Shown here in pieces: positions 42,391 to 51,808 of a stretch of DNA of 64,000 bases. The notes beneath the pieces were generated by a model. The model was not told where the DNA came from, did no database searches, and saw only the letters and a program-made list of their open reading frames with translations. This DNA is from Paenibacillus baekrokdamisoli (lineage in GTDB: Bacteria > Bacillota > Bacilli > Paenibacillales > Paenibacillaceae). Both the position numbers and the translations under genes were made by a program. Position 1 is the first letter of the stretch. Each line of letters begins with the position of its first letter. Location: positions 5,446,501 through 5,510,500 of the forward strand of contig NZ_AP019308.1 in NCBI RefSeq assembly GCF_003945345.1. Reading direction: 5' to 3'.

Positions 42391-43896
42391 ATGAAATACA
42401 AAGCTAAGATGTGGGGTTTATCGTTGACTTGTTTGCTTCTTGTATCTACGACGGCTGCTTGCAGCAATGGCAAGAACAATTCTCAGGCTCCCAATAATCA
42501 AGAATCCACAACCGCACCAACAAACTCGACAGTAAACTCTGATGCGAGCACCAATGGTAGCGAGTCCAACGTCTATCCAGAGAATGGACTTCCTAAAGAC
42601 AAGAAAGTCACTTTGAAATTCGGCTACTGGGAAAACGCCAGCGGGAGGGAATGGATCGATTACGCGATTGAAACATTCACGAAGAAGTATCCGAACGTAA
42701 GCTTCGATACGACTTATTCCCCTAAAATCGATACGATTACCGCTACGAAAATAGCGGCTAAAAACGATGACGATATGTTTGATATTTTCTCGAATCTCCT
42801 ACCAGGAGGCGGCAATGCCAACGCAATGGCGACAAGCCTTGTGGAAGCAGGCAAGCTGGAGCCTCAGGACGATCTGTGGGACCATAAAGCGCTCGACAAT
42901 GAAGCGAAGACGTTGAAGGAGCTCCAATCGGGCATTTATGAAGGAAGAACCCTCATCCTGGGTAAAATGTATGCCATTCCTTACGGGCAGAGCATAACAG
43001 GTCTGTACTACAATAAAGCTCTGTTCGAGAAAAACGGTTGGAATCAGAATCCGAAAACCTGGAGCGAATTTAAGGCGCTTATCGATACGATCAAAGCGGC
43101 GGGAACTATTCCGATCACATACCCTGGTAAATATCCGGGATACCTGGACTTTTCCATCGGAATAGCAAAAATGTTTGAAATCGCCGAGATAAACGGAAAT
43201 TTGGATAAATTCAATGATGACTATCGAAACTTCAAAGCGCCATTCTATGCATCACCAGAAAGCTTGGACGTATATAACAGGATTTACGAACTCGGTCAGA
43301 AAAAAGCATTCCCGGATGGAGTGGCAGCATTGACCCACACACAATCGCAAATGCAGCTGCTGCAAGGTCAAGCTGCACTGGCTTCGACAGGGGAATGGGT
43401 CCAGAACGAAATGAAAGATTCCATCCCTGATGGATTTAAATGGGGCTTTATGCTGGTGCCGATGGGGGATAATCCTGATAGCACCAAATATTATCAAAGC
43501 TATGCGGGCGGAGGCCATTACACCTGGGCAGCTAAACCGGAATTAAACAAGAAGTGGGCGAAAGAGTTCTTGGTCTGGCTGTGGAATCTGGATGTGCAAC
43601 AACGCTTTGCGGAGGAAGCGGGAGGACTGCCGGTTCGTACCGACTTTATGGATGATGCCGCTTTGGTCGAAAAGCTGCAGGATGCTCCGAAAGCCGTTCT
43701 GGAATACTTGAAGAACAATAACGTCAAGGGTACGAGCGAATCGCGCAGTGTTACGCTCACTGATCCCAATTCAGAAAAGGCGAGAAAGCTTGTTGAAGAG
43801 ACCGTGAACGATATCGCTTCAGGCAAGCAAGATCCGCAGCCTAAGCTACAAGAGGCCGAGAATCTGCTTGCTAAAGCAATTGCCGCACAGAAATAA
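42391..43896 (+). CDS. ABC importer sugar-binding lipoprotein
   Basis: A 501-aa binding protein. Lipobox STTAAC at residues about 19-24, then a long Asn/Ser/Thr linker. The mature part starts VTLKFGYWENASGREW and matches family 1 sugar-binding proteins. GGGAGGG precedes ATG 42391. Its operon holds two permeases and no ATPase. Likely controlled by the YesN-like protein just upstream. Confidence 0.93.
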   Translation: MKYKAKMWGLSLTCLLLVSTTAACSNGKNNSQAPNNQESTTAPTNSTVNSDASTNGSESNVYPENGLPKDKKVTLKFGYWENASGREWIDYAIETFTKKYPNVSFDTTYSPKIDTITATKIAAKNDDDMFDIFSNLLPGGGNANAMATSLVEAGKLEPQDDLWDHKALDNEAKTLKELQSGIYEGRTLILGKMYAIPYGQSITGLYYNKALFEKNGWNQNPKTWSEFKALIDTIKAAGTIPITYPGKYPGYLDFSIGIAKMFEIAEINGNLDKFNDDYRNFKAPFYASPESLDVYNRIYELGQKKAFPDGVAALTHTQSQMQLLQGQAALASTGEWVQNEMKDSIPDGFKWGFMLVPMGDNPDSTKYYQSYAGGGHYTWAAKPELNKKWAKEFLVWLWNLDVQQRFAEEAGGLPVRTDFMDDAALVEKLQDAPKAVLEYLKNNNVKGTSESRSVTLTDPNSEKARKLVEETVNDIASGKQDPQPKLQEAENLLAKAIAAQK

Positions 43897-43929
43897 TAGA
43901 CCGATATCATTGCACTTAATAAGAAACCA

Positions 43930-43962
43930 TCACGGAGCGCTGATGGAATTAGCGTTCCGTGA
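43930..43962 (+). terminator. Intercistronic hairpin between binding protein and permease genes
   Basis: TCACGGAGCGCT (43930-43941), 9-nt loop, AGCGTTCCGTGA (43951-43962): a 12-bp stem with one G-U pair. No T run follows, so partial termination or RNA stabilisation is possible. Confidence 0.6.
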
Positions 43963-43984
43963 ATAGTAAAGGAGCGACTTCACG

Positions 43985-44935
43985 ATGAATGAACTGCCTA
44001 ATCCTGTCGCGCACACAACAGCACCACCAAGTCAGCACTGGAAGCAGAAAGCCAAATTTCAGAAGAGATTGTTTATTTTACTGGCAACGTTTCCCGCTTT
44101 CGGAGGATACATTTTATTTACGTTGTACCCGAATTTGTTATCGGCCTATTATTCTTTATTGGATTGGGATGGAATTAAAGAGCCCGTATATGTCGGCTTG
44201 AACAATTTCAAAGAGATGTTACAAGACGACTATGTATGGCGGGCGCTCTGGCATAACATGCTGCTTATGGTAACCGTTACTCCACTTGTTGTTTTCATTT
44301 CAATCATCCTTGCGTATTTGCTGGCGAATAAAGGATATCGATTCAATTCGGTGTTTAAAGTGCTGTTCTTTTTCCCGAATGTACTCTCTCTGGTTGCCGT
44401 TTCCTTGCTGTGGTCCTTCGTGTATGACGGATCCTTTGGCTTGATGAATGCCGGGCTGCGATTGATCGGAGTGGATATCGGAAATTATTATTGGCTAGGT
44501 GAGAAGAAATCCGCCTTGTGGGCGACGATTCCTCCTTCCGTTTGGGGTGCGGTAGGGTTCTATTTCGTTATTTTCTTGAATGCAATGGGTACGATTCCGA
44601 AATCGCTTTACGAAGCGGCGATTCTCGAAGGGGCAAGCCACCGGGTGCGGCTCTTTAAGATTACCATCCCGCTCATGACCCCGATTATCCGAGTTGCCGT
44701 TTTGTTTTTAATGCTAGGCGTGTTCAAGGGTTTCGAGAATATCTTGATCTTAACGAACGGAGGACCCTCGGGCTCGACGGATGTAATCGGTTTATATATG
44801 TTCAATATCGCGTTCGGTACGGGAGTTCACAATTATGGATACGCATCGGCGATCGGGATGATGTTGTTCGTTATTCTAGTTGTAGTCAAGCTTGTGATCG
44901 ATAAGTTCACGACAAATCGGGATTCCGAATACTAG
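43985..44935 (+). CDS. ABC sugar importer permease (MalF/UgpA-like)
   Basis: A 316-aa membrane protein with six hydrophobic segments after a polar N-terminus. The EAA loop is YEAAILEGASHRVRLFKITI. GGAG precedes ATG 43985. It forms the channel with the next gene. Confidence 0.93.
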   Translation: MNELPNPVAHTTAPPSQHWKQKAKFQKRLFILLATFPAFGGYILFTLYPNLLSAYYSLLDWDGIKEPVYVGLNNFKEMLQDDYVWRALWHNMLLMVTVTPLVVFISIILAYLLANKGYRFNSVFKVLFFFPNVLSLVAVSLLWSFVYDGSFGLMNAGLRLIGVDIGNYYWLGEKKSALWATIPPSVWGAVGFYFVIFLNAMGTIPKSLYEAAILEGASHRVRLFKITIPLMTPIIRVAVLFLMLGVFKGFENILILTNGGPSGSTDVIGLYMFNIAFGTGVHNYGYASAIGMMLFVILVVVKLVIDKFTTNRDSEY

Positions 44936-44947
44936 GGAGGGGCAGCA

Positions 44948-45784
44948 GTGAGAGAGAGAAGAACGATAGTCGATGCTTGGTGGTACATCATTCTCCTGAT
45001 CTGGTCGGTGACGATCTTGTTTCCTATGATCTGGGTATTCTATGAATCGCTCAAGACAAATCAGGAGTTTTTCCAAAGCGTATGGAATCTACCGAGAGAT
45101 CTGCAATGGACGAACTATAAAGGTTCTTGGCATAAATACGGAATCGGAAGCGCCATGGTCAATACGGTTTACTATGTTGGTGCAAGCCTAGTGATCGGTA
45201 CATTTTTGACGGCCATTAACGCTTACGTTCTGACTCGCTTGGAGTTTAGAGGGAGAAAGCTGATGTGGGCAGTTATCATGCTGTCGCTGTTTCTTCCGGG
45301 AATCAATGCATTGATCCCTCAGTATATTTTGATGCGTGATTTGCATCTGACGAACAGTCTGACCGGGATTATTATTCTAGACAGCTTCAGCGAAAGCGCG
45401 TTTTATTTGATGATGCTAAGCGGCTTTATGCAATCTCTGCCGAAGGAGCTCGAAGAGAGCGGCGCGATCGATGGGGCATCGATCTTCCAGATTTTCTTCA
45501 AGATCATTATGCCGCTGTCTACTGCCGGGATCGTTACGGTGGCCATATTCAAGTGTCTCGCCTTGTATAATAATTTCTTGGGACCGTTCATTTACTTGGG
45601 AGACCCGGATAAGTATACGATTGGTGTCGCCATGTATCAGGCGAGTCAAATTATGCAATATAAGGCCGATTGGGTTACCTTGTTCGCTGGACTCATGATC
45701 ACGATGATCCCGCTTATCTTTATGTATATTTTTCTGCAGCGTAGAATCATGGAAGGCGCGACTTTGGGGGCAGTGAAGGGTTAA
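44948..45784 (+). CDS. ABC sugar importer permease (MalG/UgpE-like)
   Basis: A 278-aa membrane protein with six hydrophobic segments. The EAA loop is KELEESGAIDGASIFQIFFK and the C-terminus RIMEGATLGAVKG is typical. GTG start behind GGAGGGGC, 12 bp after the previous gene. Confidence 0.93.
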   Translation: MRERRTIVDAWWYIILLIWSVTILFPMIWVFYESLKTNQEFFQSVWNLPRDLQWTNYKGSWHKYGIGSAMVNTVYYVGASLVIGTFLTAINAYVLTRLEFRGRKLMWAVIMLSLFLPGINALIPQYILMRDLHLTNSLTGIIILDSFSESAFYLMMLSGFMQSLPKELEESGAIDGASIFQIFFKIIMPLSTAGIVTVAIFKCLALYNNFLGPFIYLGDPDKYTIGVAMYQASQIMQYKADWVTLFAGLMITMIPLIFMYIFLQRRIMEGATLGAVKG

Positions 45785-46113
45785 GCGAGGAGATACTCAC
45801 TAGAGGTGCATTAAACTTTCTATATTTATCAATAGTATTGGATTTCACGAGCAGGATAACGTTAATAGGCCGAACGGTTATCCTTATTGCCATTGGCTGC
45901 AAACGACGTAAGGAGAAGGCAGGTTTTAAGCGGCTGGCCACCGCTTCCTCATGCTACTGATGCCGGAGGCTTTATTTCGTATTTTCCTATTCGGTTTCAT
46001 TCCACCATATTTTCAATTGGCTGTAATCGATATAGCCTGAACTTGTATGCGATTACATTCATGGTGGGCAGCCGGAATGACTGAGATCAATTACATATAA
46101 GGGAGTGAATATA
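45785..46113. other. Non-coding gap after the importer operon
   Basis: 329 bp. It holds a bulged hairpin GGATAAC...GTTATCC (about 45855-45884), possibly the end of the importer transcript, and the ribosome site AAGGGAG (46099-46105) of the next gene. I see no conserved coding text or RNA gene. Confidence 0.4.
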
Positions 46114-49100
46114 ATGAAAAAATTATCTTCTAAAGTACTCACCTTGTTTTTGATGGCCGCGTTGTTTGTTACAACTGCCAGGACAGCCTTTGCCGAAGAT
46201 TTCATGATCGGTTTTTACTATGCACCACCATCGGATTATACAAATGCTACGCAGTACGATTTAATAAGCGATGCAAATATAAACGAAGTATTTAATGTTA
46301 ACGCTTTTGATTCAACAATAGACACAGTAGCGAAAAATATTACAGCTATGGATTTAAGCAGTCAAAGAGGATTGAAATATCATGTTTCCGATGCGAGAGT
46401 CAGGAATGTTGATAGTGCAACAAATGCTGAAATCGATGCTTTTGTAAACGACTACAAAAATCACAGTGCATTAAAGGGATTATATATCCGAGACGAGCCG
46501 TCTGCCTCTAGGTGGGAGGGTTATGCAAGAGCTTACAATAGATATTTGTATGACAAACCCGATATTGTGCCTTATGCAAATTTGCTTGGAAGCTACAGTA
46601 ATTCCGATCTGGAGACTTTTCCGGTTGTGGAAACAGCCCAAACTGAAGTAGGTAATGGTACATTCGTTCAAAGCAATCAGCTGTTGAGACAAAGTTTTAA
46701 AACATCTGCAACTACCAGCTATATTCAGTCTATAGAATTGAAAATAGATTACAATACATGGAGTCCCGCAGAAAATCTGACATTAACTTTATGGAATGCC
46801 GATAAGACAGTTTGGCTTGCCAAACGTACATTGAACGCTACAAATAATGGGTATTACCCGAGTTTTGAACTTATGGCTAACGTATCGCCAAATACGACCT
46901 ATCAATGGGAATTAACCCATGATGGCGGTGGAAACAATACGGTTGGATGGGTAGTTGGATCTACCGCTGATGTTTATCCGGATGGTATTGCGTATGTAAA
47001 TAATAGTGGGCAGAGCTGGGATTTTTACTTTAGGGTATTTTCAGGGTACACAAAAGCAAAAACGACTTTAATTGAACAGAATCAAGGATATACTGTCGAC
47101 ACTTCTGTTACTAGCGGGCGGCCTCTAGGTCAGTCTTTTAAGACTACAGCATTCACTACTAATATAGATTCAATTGAGTTGCATCTTGATAGTACCTCAT
47201 GGTCACCTGGTGAAGCTCTTACATTGAAACTATGGGATTCGCCTTCTAAAACAACTCTAATCGCTTCCAATGCGCTACAATCAACGAATAATATCGATTA
47301 TCCGAGATTCAAGTTAAACGCAAATGTGTCGGCGAACACCACATATTATTGGGAAATTACACATAATGGGGGAGGAGATAATTTGATAGGGCCTGTATAC
47401 TATACAAATTATGATTCCTACACAGATGGTAATCTTTATTCAAATGGCACTTCAGCACCTAATAGTGATTTTTATTTCAGGATATATGGGAAAGACCGCT
47501 TGAAAATGCCTTTATTAGCATCTCAGACTTTACAGGGTACAGGTTACAATGTAACAAGTACAAATAGTTTAGGACAAACGTTCAAGACCCCTCTAAACAG
47601 TACTTATATTAATATGATACAGTTAATGGTTGATTCCAGTTCATGGGGTGCCGGCGAAGCTCTTACGTTGAAATTATGGGATTCATCTTCAAAAACGACT
47701 TTAATTGCATCAAGTACGTTGACGGCCACCAATAATGGAGACTATCCCCAATTTCAGCTGGCTAGCAATGTTTCTGCAAACACAAGTTATTATTGGGAAT
47801 TAACACATAATGGCGGCGGAAACAACTCAGTAGGTTGGGTATGGAATTCAAATACGAACAATTATGCAGATGGTTCTGCTTATCAAAATGGGTTAGTATT
47901 AAACAATGATTTTGTTTTTAGGGTGTATGGAAGTCCGGCTATTAAAGATAAGATTGTTATGAACTCTACATTCGGCGATGGGGATTTTGTAAGTACCTCC
48001 AATGCGGTGGGTCAAACGATAAAGACTCCAGCAGACTTAGATAGAAACTTATATAGTGTAGAATTGTATGTGGATCCAAGTACCTGGACAACAGGTGAGA
48101 CGATGACTTTGACGGTTTATGATAGCGTTTCGAAGAAAGAAGTATTTGCTAAAGATTCAATTTCAGATAAATCAAACAATGGTTGGTTTCCAAGGTTTAA
48201 TATGAATGGATTTCTAAAACCAAATACTACCTATTACTTAGAGTTGACACATAATGGTGGAGGAAACAATAGTATTTATGTGGTTCACTCCCCATTAAAG
48301 ACTTATATAGATGGTAGCGGGTATAAAAACGGTACTGCGCAAACTTGGGATCTCTATTTTAGATGTATATTCAGTTCAGATTATCAAGACTATTTGGATG
48401 AATGGGTAGATACGATCGGACCGTCCAGTCTAAAAAATATTTCCAATGACTTTTATCCATTTTCGACATTAGGAGATCTAACTGATAGTTATTTCTTAAA
48501 TCTTGAGTTATTAAGAGATAAGGGACTAAAGACGAATATCAGTACACGCGGTTATTTACAGTCAGTAGGTATTGCTAATTATATGACCCGTCCTAACGAA
48601 AACCAAATGAGATGGAATGTGTTTACAAGTCTTGCATACGGATTGAAAGGTTTATCTTGGTTTACATGGTGGACTCCAACAAACATTCCGGAATTTAGTG
48701 ATGCTATTATAAACCGAACCGGGAATAAGACTGACTTATATACTCCTGTACAGACGTTAAATGCACAGATAAAGAATTTAGGTCCTACTTTGATGGGATT
48801 GACTTCACAAGATATATTCCATTCGGTTAGCAGTTTGAATACAGGAACGCGCAGTGTGCCTACAGATTTTTTCTGGAAAACTAATAACAGCAGTGATGAT
48901 GTTATTATTTCGTACTTTATAAATTCAAGTAATAGAAAGTACATTATGGCAGTTAATAAATCTTATACAAGTACCGTTACATTTACTTTTAATATTAATC
49001 CTAAACCTTCAACAGTAACGGAAGTATCCAAGACTACGGGACTGGAAGTCAGCACAAATTATAATTCTTCAACAGGAGTTATCTCAGCTCAGTTTGCACC

Positions 49101-49140
49101 GGGAGAAGGAAAGCTTTATGCACTTCCTAGCGGGTATTAG
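46114..49140 (+). CDS. Secreted TIM-barrel glycosidase-like protein interrupted by four jelly-roll repeats
   Basis: A 1008-aa protein with a Sec signal (residues 1-28, TAFA). Residues about 28-160 read as the first half of a TIM barrel with the acid motif YIRDEPSASRW and VPYANLLGSYSN. Four repeats of about 140-150 residues follow. Each has LxQxFKT, a YI.SIEL-type strand, WSPGEALTLKLWD, NVSANTTYYWELTHNGGGNN and DFYFRVYG. At about 770 the barrel resumes (YQDYLDEWVDTIGPSSLKNIS, DFYPFST, YGLKGLSWFTWW) and ends with a beta domain. It is clearly more AT-rich than the neighbouring permeases, a sign of separate origin. ATG 46114 fits AAGGGAG. Activity on a plant or microbial polysaccharide is inferred. 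Confidence 0.82.
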   Translation: MKKLSSKVLTLFLMAALFVTTARTAFAEDFMIGFYYAPPSDYTNATQYDLISDANINEVFNVNAFDSTIDTVAKNITAMDLSSQRGLKYHVSDARVRNVDSATNAEIDAFVNDYKNHSALKGLYIRDEPSASRWEGYARAYNRYLYDKPDIVPYANLLGSYSNSDLETFPVVETAQTEVGNGTFVQSNQLLRQSFKTSATTSYIQSIELKIDYNTWSPAENLTLTLWNADKTVWLAKRTLNATNNGYYPSFELMANVSPNTTYQWELTHDGGGNNTVGWVVGSTADVYPDGIAYVNNSGQSWDFYFRVFSGYTKAKTTLIEQNQGYTVDTSVTSGRPLGQSFKTTAFTTNIDSIELHLDSTSWSPGEALTLKLWDSPSKTTLIASNALQSTNNIDYPRFKLNANVSANTTYYWEITHNGGGDNLIGPVYYTNYDSYTDGNLYSNGTSAPNSDFYFRIYGKDRLKMPLLASQTLQGTGYNVTSTNSLGQTFKTPLNSTYINMIQLMVDSSSWGAGEALTLKLWDSSSKTTLIASSTLTATNNGDYPQFQLASNVSANTSYYWELTHNGGGNNSVGWVWNSNTNNYADGSAYQNGLVLNNDFVFRVYGSPAIKDKIVMNSTFGDGDFVSTSNAVGQTIKTPADLDRNLYSVELYVDPSTWTTGETMTLTVYDSVSKKEVFAKDSISDKSNNGWFPRFNMNGFLKPNTTYYLELTHNGGGNNSIYVVHSPLKTYIDGSGYKNGTAQTWDLYFRCIFSSDYQDYLDEWVDTIGPSSLKNISNDFYPFSTLGDLTDSYFLNLELLRDKGLKTNISTRGYLQSVGIANYMTRPNENQMRWNVFTSLAYGLKGLSWFTWWTPTNIPEFSDAIINRTGNKTDLYTPVQTLNAQIKNLGPTLMGLTSQDIFHSVSSLNTGTRSVPTDFFWKTNNSSDDVIISYFINSSNRKYIMAVNKSYTSTVTFTFNINPKPSTVTEVSKTTGLEVSTNYNSSTGVISAQFAPGEGKLYALPSGY

Positions 49141-49285
49141 GTTTTTTTGGTTACTATTTTCAGTCAGCTAAACAGTATTTAAATAAGCTGTTCCGGCTGA
49201 AAATATGCTCGCTGCGGATCTTCTTCGGGATTGTTGCCCTCTGAAGCACTTTGCGTTCAATCAACATAAAGATAAATGAACAAAT

Positions 49286-49334
49286 GAAGAGGAGGCTGCC
49301 GATGATGACTTCACTGGCCAGCCTCTTTTTGTTT
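49286..49334 (+). terminator. Terminator-like hairpin related to that at 38126
   Basis: GAGGCTG (49292-49298) pairs with CAGCCTC (49319-49325), then TTTTTGTTT. Both this and the hairpin at 38126 share AAATGAAGAGG-like and TTGGCCAGCCTCTT-like halves. Confidence 0.7.
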
Positions 49335-49361
49335 CAAATATGTGGAAGTCATTGCACCAAG

Positions 49362-49397
49362 ACGATTCAGGATGTCGGCCGTTCTGAGAGGCCATGA
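49362..49397 (+). pseudogene. Scrap of an AraC/YesN-like regulator C-terminus
   Basis: The frame 49362-49397 reads TIQDVGRSERP-stop. The YesN-like gene at 39874 has TIQDIGRSVGY at its C-terminal HTH, and the DNA matches in most positions. It directly precedes the small gene at 49394, whose other copy also follows a YesN-like gene. So a regulator plus its downstream region was once duplicated and then mostly deleted. Confidence 0.55.
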
Positions 49398-49624
49398 GGA
49401 GAAATATCTATTGCGGACTAATCGTTTATCGTCTAAAAAAACGGAGCATCTTCCTTTTTATCTATCCGCTGGAAAATGGTCTATATACCGCGAAAGCGCA
49501 GGGGTGTTACTTTTATTTCCGAAGCGGATTCCCGGTATATGATTTCAATTCCGGAGAACAGCTTGTTATCGATGATTCCGGTTGTACCGCTTGGATAATG
49601 AGTAAGTCAGAGGTGTTTATTTGA
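49394..49624 (+). CDS. Small hypothetical protein, 76 aa
   Basis: ATG 49394 runs for 76 residues: MRRNIYCGLIVYRLKKRSIF, then LFIYPLENGLYTAKAQGCYF and DFNSGEQLVIDDSGCTAW. I do not recognise a family. There is no clear ribosome site, and the other copy at 42163 is broken, so it may be a leftover of a longer protein rather than a working gene. The region has low coding character overall. Confidence 0.35.
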   Translation: MRRNIYCGLIVYRLKKRSIFLFIYPLENGLYTAKAQGCYFYFRSGFPVYDFNSGEQLVIDDSGCTAWIMSKSEVFI

Positions 49625-49636
49625 TGAGAAGACTTT

Positions 49637-49764
49637 CCGTAAAGCAGGCTTAGTATTTATTGCCTTATGCCTGTTAATTTCAACGTTCACGTACAGTCTG
49701 ATCAGCTAATTATTTGGCGGCAAAACCGATGTGTTCAGTCTTGCCCTTATTTATAGAAATATAT
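49637..49764 (+). other. Decayed coding text with a membrane-segment-like stretch
   Basis: One frame reads RKAGLVFIALCLLISTFTYS then LIS-stop, and after the stop LFGGKTDVFSLALIYRNI-stop. The hydrophobic stretch looks like the leader of a membrane or exported protein, but there is no start codon and a stop interrupts it. Function not determinable. Confidence 0.3.
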
Positions 49765-49781
49765 GACGAGGAGATTATTAC

Positions 49782-51699
49782 ATAAGAACGATTAAACGAG
49801 CCATACACATCGATTTTCACACTATGCCGGACATTCCCGATTTCGGGGCGAATTTCAGCGCGAAGGCATTTGCAAAGACGTTAAAGGATGCAAACGTTGA
49901 ATATGTGAATGTCTTTGCCAAGTGCAATATCGGGTTTGCTTATTATCCAACAGAAATCGGAGTCGTTCATCCGCATCTTAAATTTGATATGTTCGGGGAG
50001 ATCGTCAAGGAATGCCGCAAGGTGGATATCGGCGTAACTGCCTATTTCAATGCGGGCTTGGACCACGAGATGGCCAGGAAGCACCGTGATTGGACGGTAG
50101 TCAACAAGGAAGGCCAAGTGATTTACGGCGACCGAACGGCGAACTTCTTTCGCAATATGTGCTTTTGTTCGGGATACCGCGATCACTTGTTGAACATGAT
50201 CCGCGAAGTGGCGGAGCGATATCCGGTGGAAGGGTTTTTCCTGGATTGTATGGTCGTTAATCCATGCTATGGCAATGAGTGTCTGGAAGGCGTGCGCGAG
50301 CGTGGAATGGATCCATTGAATGACGAGCATGTACTGGCGTTCGCCAAGGAAACCTTGCTCGATTTCTCCCGGGAAGTAAAAAGGATTGTCGGTCCCGACA
50401 AGTTCCTATATTTGAACGGCTTGGATCACGCTGATACGGAAGGATTGCGAACGCATGTAGAACTCGAATGTCTGCCAAGCGGATGGAGCTACGATTTCTT
50501 CCCGGCTCAAGTCGCTTATGCGCGCAATTTGGGACAGCAAGTATTCTACATGACCGGACGGTTTAACGTCAATTGGGGGGACTACGGCGGCTTGAAAAGC
50601 AAGGCGTCACTGCTGAATGATTGCTGGGATGCGCTCAGCAATGGCGTACCAACGTCAATCGGGGACCACATGCATCCTCGTGACGGCTTGGAGTCGGCGG
50701 TGTACGATGTCATCGGTGAAATTTATGAGGAGCTTGAAAGATACGAACCGTGGACGGACAACGCTAGGCTATTGCCGACATCGGGATTCTGACGCTGGAG
50801 GGCGGCAAGCTAGACGAATGTCACAATGGCGCGGTGCGAATGCTGGGTGAGTTGAAGATCACCTATGACATCATCAACGAGAATCATGACCTGTCCAGGT
50901 ACAAGGTGATCATCCTGCCGGATAACGTGAGGGTAACACCAGTGCTAAAGCCTAAGTTGGAAGCTTATATCGCTGCGGGAGGCGGGATTATCAGCTCAGG
51001 ACATTCGGGCTTGAATCCCGAAGGCGAGGCGTTTGCGCTTGAAGAATGGAACATGGCCTACGAAGGGGAAGACTCGTGGAACAGCTCGTACTTCCGTATG
51101 CTTGAGGATACAAATGGAGAAGTGCCGGACATGCTGTGTGGGATCTATAAACAGGGGATTCTGCTGCAGACAAAGGAAGGCGCACACGCGATCGCCGATT
51201 ACTGGCAGCCATACTTTAACCGTCAATGGGACGGCTTTCTCGCCACTTTCTACACGCCGCCGGAAAAGTACGCCGGACGTCCAGCGGTGGCGAGGTCGGG
51301 TAATATCATTCAGTTCTGCTTTCCGATATTCGGTGCATATATCGAGTATGCCGCGAACGTCCATAAGTATATGATTGGCTACAGCTTGAGGCAGCTGCTG
51401 CCGGAGCCCCTGATCAAATGCGAAGAAATTCCGACGACGGCGCGCGTGACGGTGACGACGAAGAAAAACAAACGTATGATTCATATCAAGCTGACTCATC
51501 CGGAATCTAGAGGCAAATACAACGTGATCGAAGATGTGCAGACGCTTGCCGACGGGATCGTGTATTTGAGGGGGAGAATGCCGCGAGCGTCTATTTGGCA
51601 CCAGGGAAAGAACCTTTGGTTTATGATCTTGTGGATGGCTATATTCGCATTCCCTTACCGAAGGTGAATGGATATGCTATGGTCGTCGTGGAGCAATAA
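49782..51699 (+). pseudogene. GHL6-type glycosidase gene with lost start and two frameshifts
   Basis: Homologous end to end with the intact protein at 61263-63221. GAGGAG stands 8 bp before ATA (49782), where the paralogue has ATG; the text continues RTIKRAIHIDFHTMPDIPDF. The first frame stops at 50792, but homology moves to another frame near 50768 (IADIGILTLEGGKLDE, then KVIILPDNVRVTP). A second shift near 51570 leads to ASVYLAPGKEPLVYDL and MVVVEQ-stop at 51699. Three separate lesions make it a pseudogene. Internal pieces at 49824-50792 and 50834-51667 are open but would give only parts of the TIM barrel and the trimerisation-like domain. Confidence 0.85.
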
Positions 51700-51736
51700 A
51701 GGAAGAAGGGGCTAACCGCCCACTTCAGTTTTTCTT

Positions 51737-51769
51737 ACAAAGTCGACAATACATCATTGTCGACTTTGT
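51737..51769. terminator. Perfect 14-bp hairpin between convergent genes
   Basis: ACAAAGTCGACAAT (51737-51750), loop ACATC, ATTGTCGACTTTGT (51756-51769). T-rich sequence on both sides suits a two-way terminator. Confidence 0.7.
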
Positions 51770-51808
51770 TTGTTGTACGTACTTTTCCACGATTTCACGA
51801 AGCAACGG

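Noticed and set aside
45855..45999. Possible riboswitch or coding remnant between the importer operon and the split-barrel gene
   Set aside because: Only a bulged hairpin is visible; no conserved riboswitch core and no protein motif in any frame.
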